Shown piece after piece: positions 63,601 to 64,000 of a DNA stretch of 64,000 nucleotides. The stretch lies in assembly GCA_030035585.1 (NCBI GenBank), contig CM057481.1:56801128-56865127 (forward strand), given 5' to 3'. Numbering within the stretch: the stretch's first letter is position 1; each line of letters opens with the position of its first letter. This DNA is from Dugong dugon. Lineage: Eukaryota; Chordata; Mammalia; Sirenia; Dugongidae. Both the position numbers and the translations under genes were made by a program. The notes under the pieces were generated by a model. That model did not search any database. It was not told where the DNA came from and worked only from the letters and a program-made list of their open reading frames with translations.

Positions 63601-64000
63601 CTCCAAGTGCCGGGATCTCTTTCCCGTCTTCCCAGAAATTGATCAATAAACTTCTGATAGTCACACCATATAACAGTGAGTTGACTTCTCTTATAAATGA
63701 GCACTGGTTCGTGACTCAGCCCTACGTTGTATGTATATATGTGGCAATTCAGTACGGGAAAAAAATGATGAGAGTCAGTTTTCTGTGCACTGACATCAAT
63801 GCCTCTAGCCAGTTCCCCTATTAATTAGAGTAGTGTAAAAATCCTGCTATACACATAATTGAACAATTGGACTGAGAACTACAGGATGTTGCAACATTGT
63901 AATATTCTAGTTACTTAAGAGGTAGATAATTAAATGGTAGTAAAACAGCAGCCTTTTAAATCCTAAGCTCACAGTTATTTAGGGAATTACAAAGTGGTTT
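63601..64000. other. AT-rich unique sequence to window end
   Basis: No gene or repeat recognised. Confidence 0.4.

Noticed and set aside
1-64000. A new host defence system or multi-gene cassette
   Set aside because: No intact gene clusters. All longer coding similarity belongs to L1 or RTE relics.

Overview
This window is mammalian nuclear DNA, almost certainly from an African-clade mammal (Afrotheria), most likely an elephant or another paenungulate (hyrax, sea cow). The diagnosis rests on about 30 copies of a tRNA-headed SINE of AfroSINE type. Its core is the boxes 'ccctggtggcgcagtggttaa' (5' head) and 'cgctatgagtcggaat' (3' end), and many copies are the short form lacking about 45 bp in the middle. 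As I recall, that form is the Hyracoidea-Sirenia-Proboscidea (HSP) subfamily. Supporting evidence is several RTE-class LINE remnants whose 3' ends match the SINE tails, a second SINE with a tRNA-Gly-like head, and L1 subfamilies with afrotherian-type 3' UTRs. I found no intact host protein-coding gene, no functional tRNA or rRNA gene and no CRISPR. The window looks like intergenic or intronic DNA built largely from nested transposons. Species is inferred and no database was searched.

Layout. 1-4,086: 3' two thirds of an old, frameshifted L1 ORF2 plus its 3' UTR. 4.5-20.3 kb: mixed unique DNA with AfroSINEs (including a tandem triplet at 6.64-7.19 kb), MIR, hAT-type MER elements, RTE remnants at 7.6, 10.9 and 12.6 kb, and tRNA-Gly-type SINEs at 10.35 and 14.35 kb. 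20.35-21.37 kb: a 5'-truncated L1 3' UTR with a 17-bp target-site duplication. 22-29 kb: MIR, L2, an MLT1-type LTR split by a SINE, and a 195-bp polypurine tract. 29.2-37.7 kb: the structural centrepiece. A MaLR-type solo LTR is split by a 6.9-kb L1 that has repeated promoter monomers, ORF1, and an ORF2 that keeps its endonuclease but has lost the reverse-transcriptase core. It is followed by an AfroSINE that is itself split by an antisense L1 tail. 39.08-39.44 kb: a CCA-rich VNTR. 42.7-43.4 kb: the same LTR family inserted in an AfroSINE. 43.4-49.5 kb: relatively repeat-poor DNA with candidate conserved noncoding blocks and a hAT element in an L2. 49.5-54.7 kb and 58.6-60.5 kb: long antisense ancient L1s riddled with AfroSINEs, an MLT1-type LTR and a hAT element. 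60.5-64 kb: an RTE remnant, a second hAT copy, a (TA)25 tract and AT-rich unique DNA.

How the parts work together. There is no operon or pathway here. The functional relations are between parasites: an RTE LINE apparently supplies the 3' end recognised for mobilisation, and two tRNA-headed SINE families share that tail and part of a common body. L1 supplies its own copies. Target-site duplications and nesting give a clear relative chronology (MIR/L2/hAT oldest, then ancient L1 and MLT1, then AfroSINE/RTE/afrotherian LTRs, then the L1s at 20.35 and 29.6 kb). The most interesting items are the endonuclease-positive, RT-negative L1 with mouse-like tandem 5' UTR monomers, the head-swapped SINE families sharing an RTE tail, and the triple AfroSINE array with four copies of one 13-bp separator.
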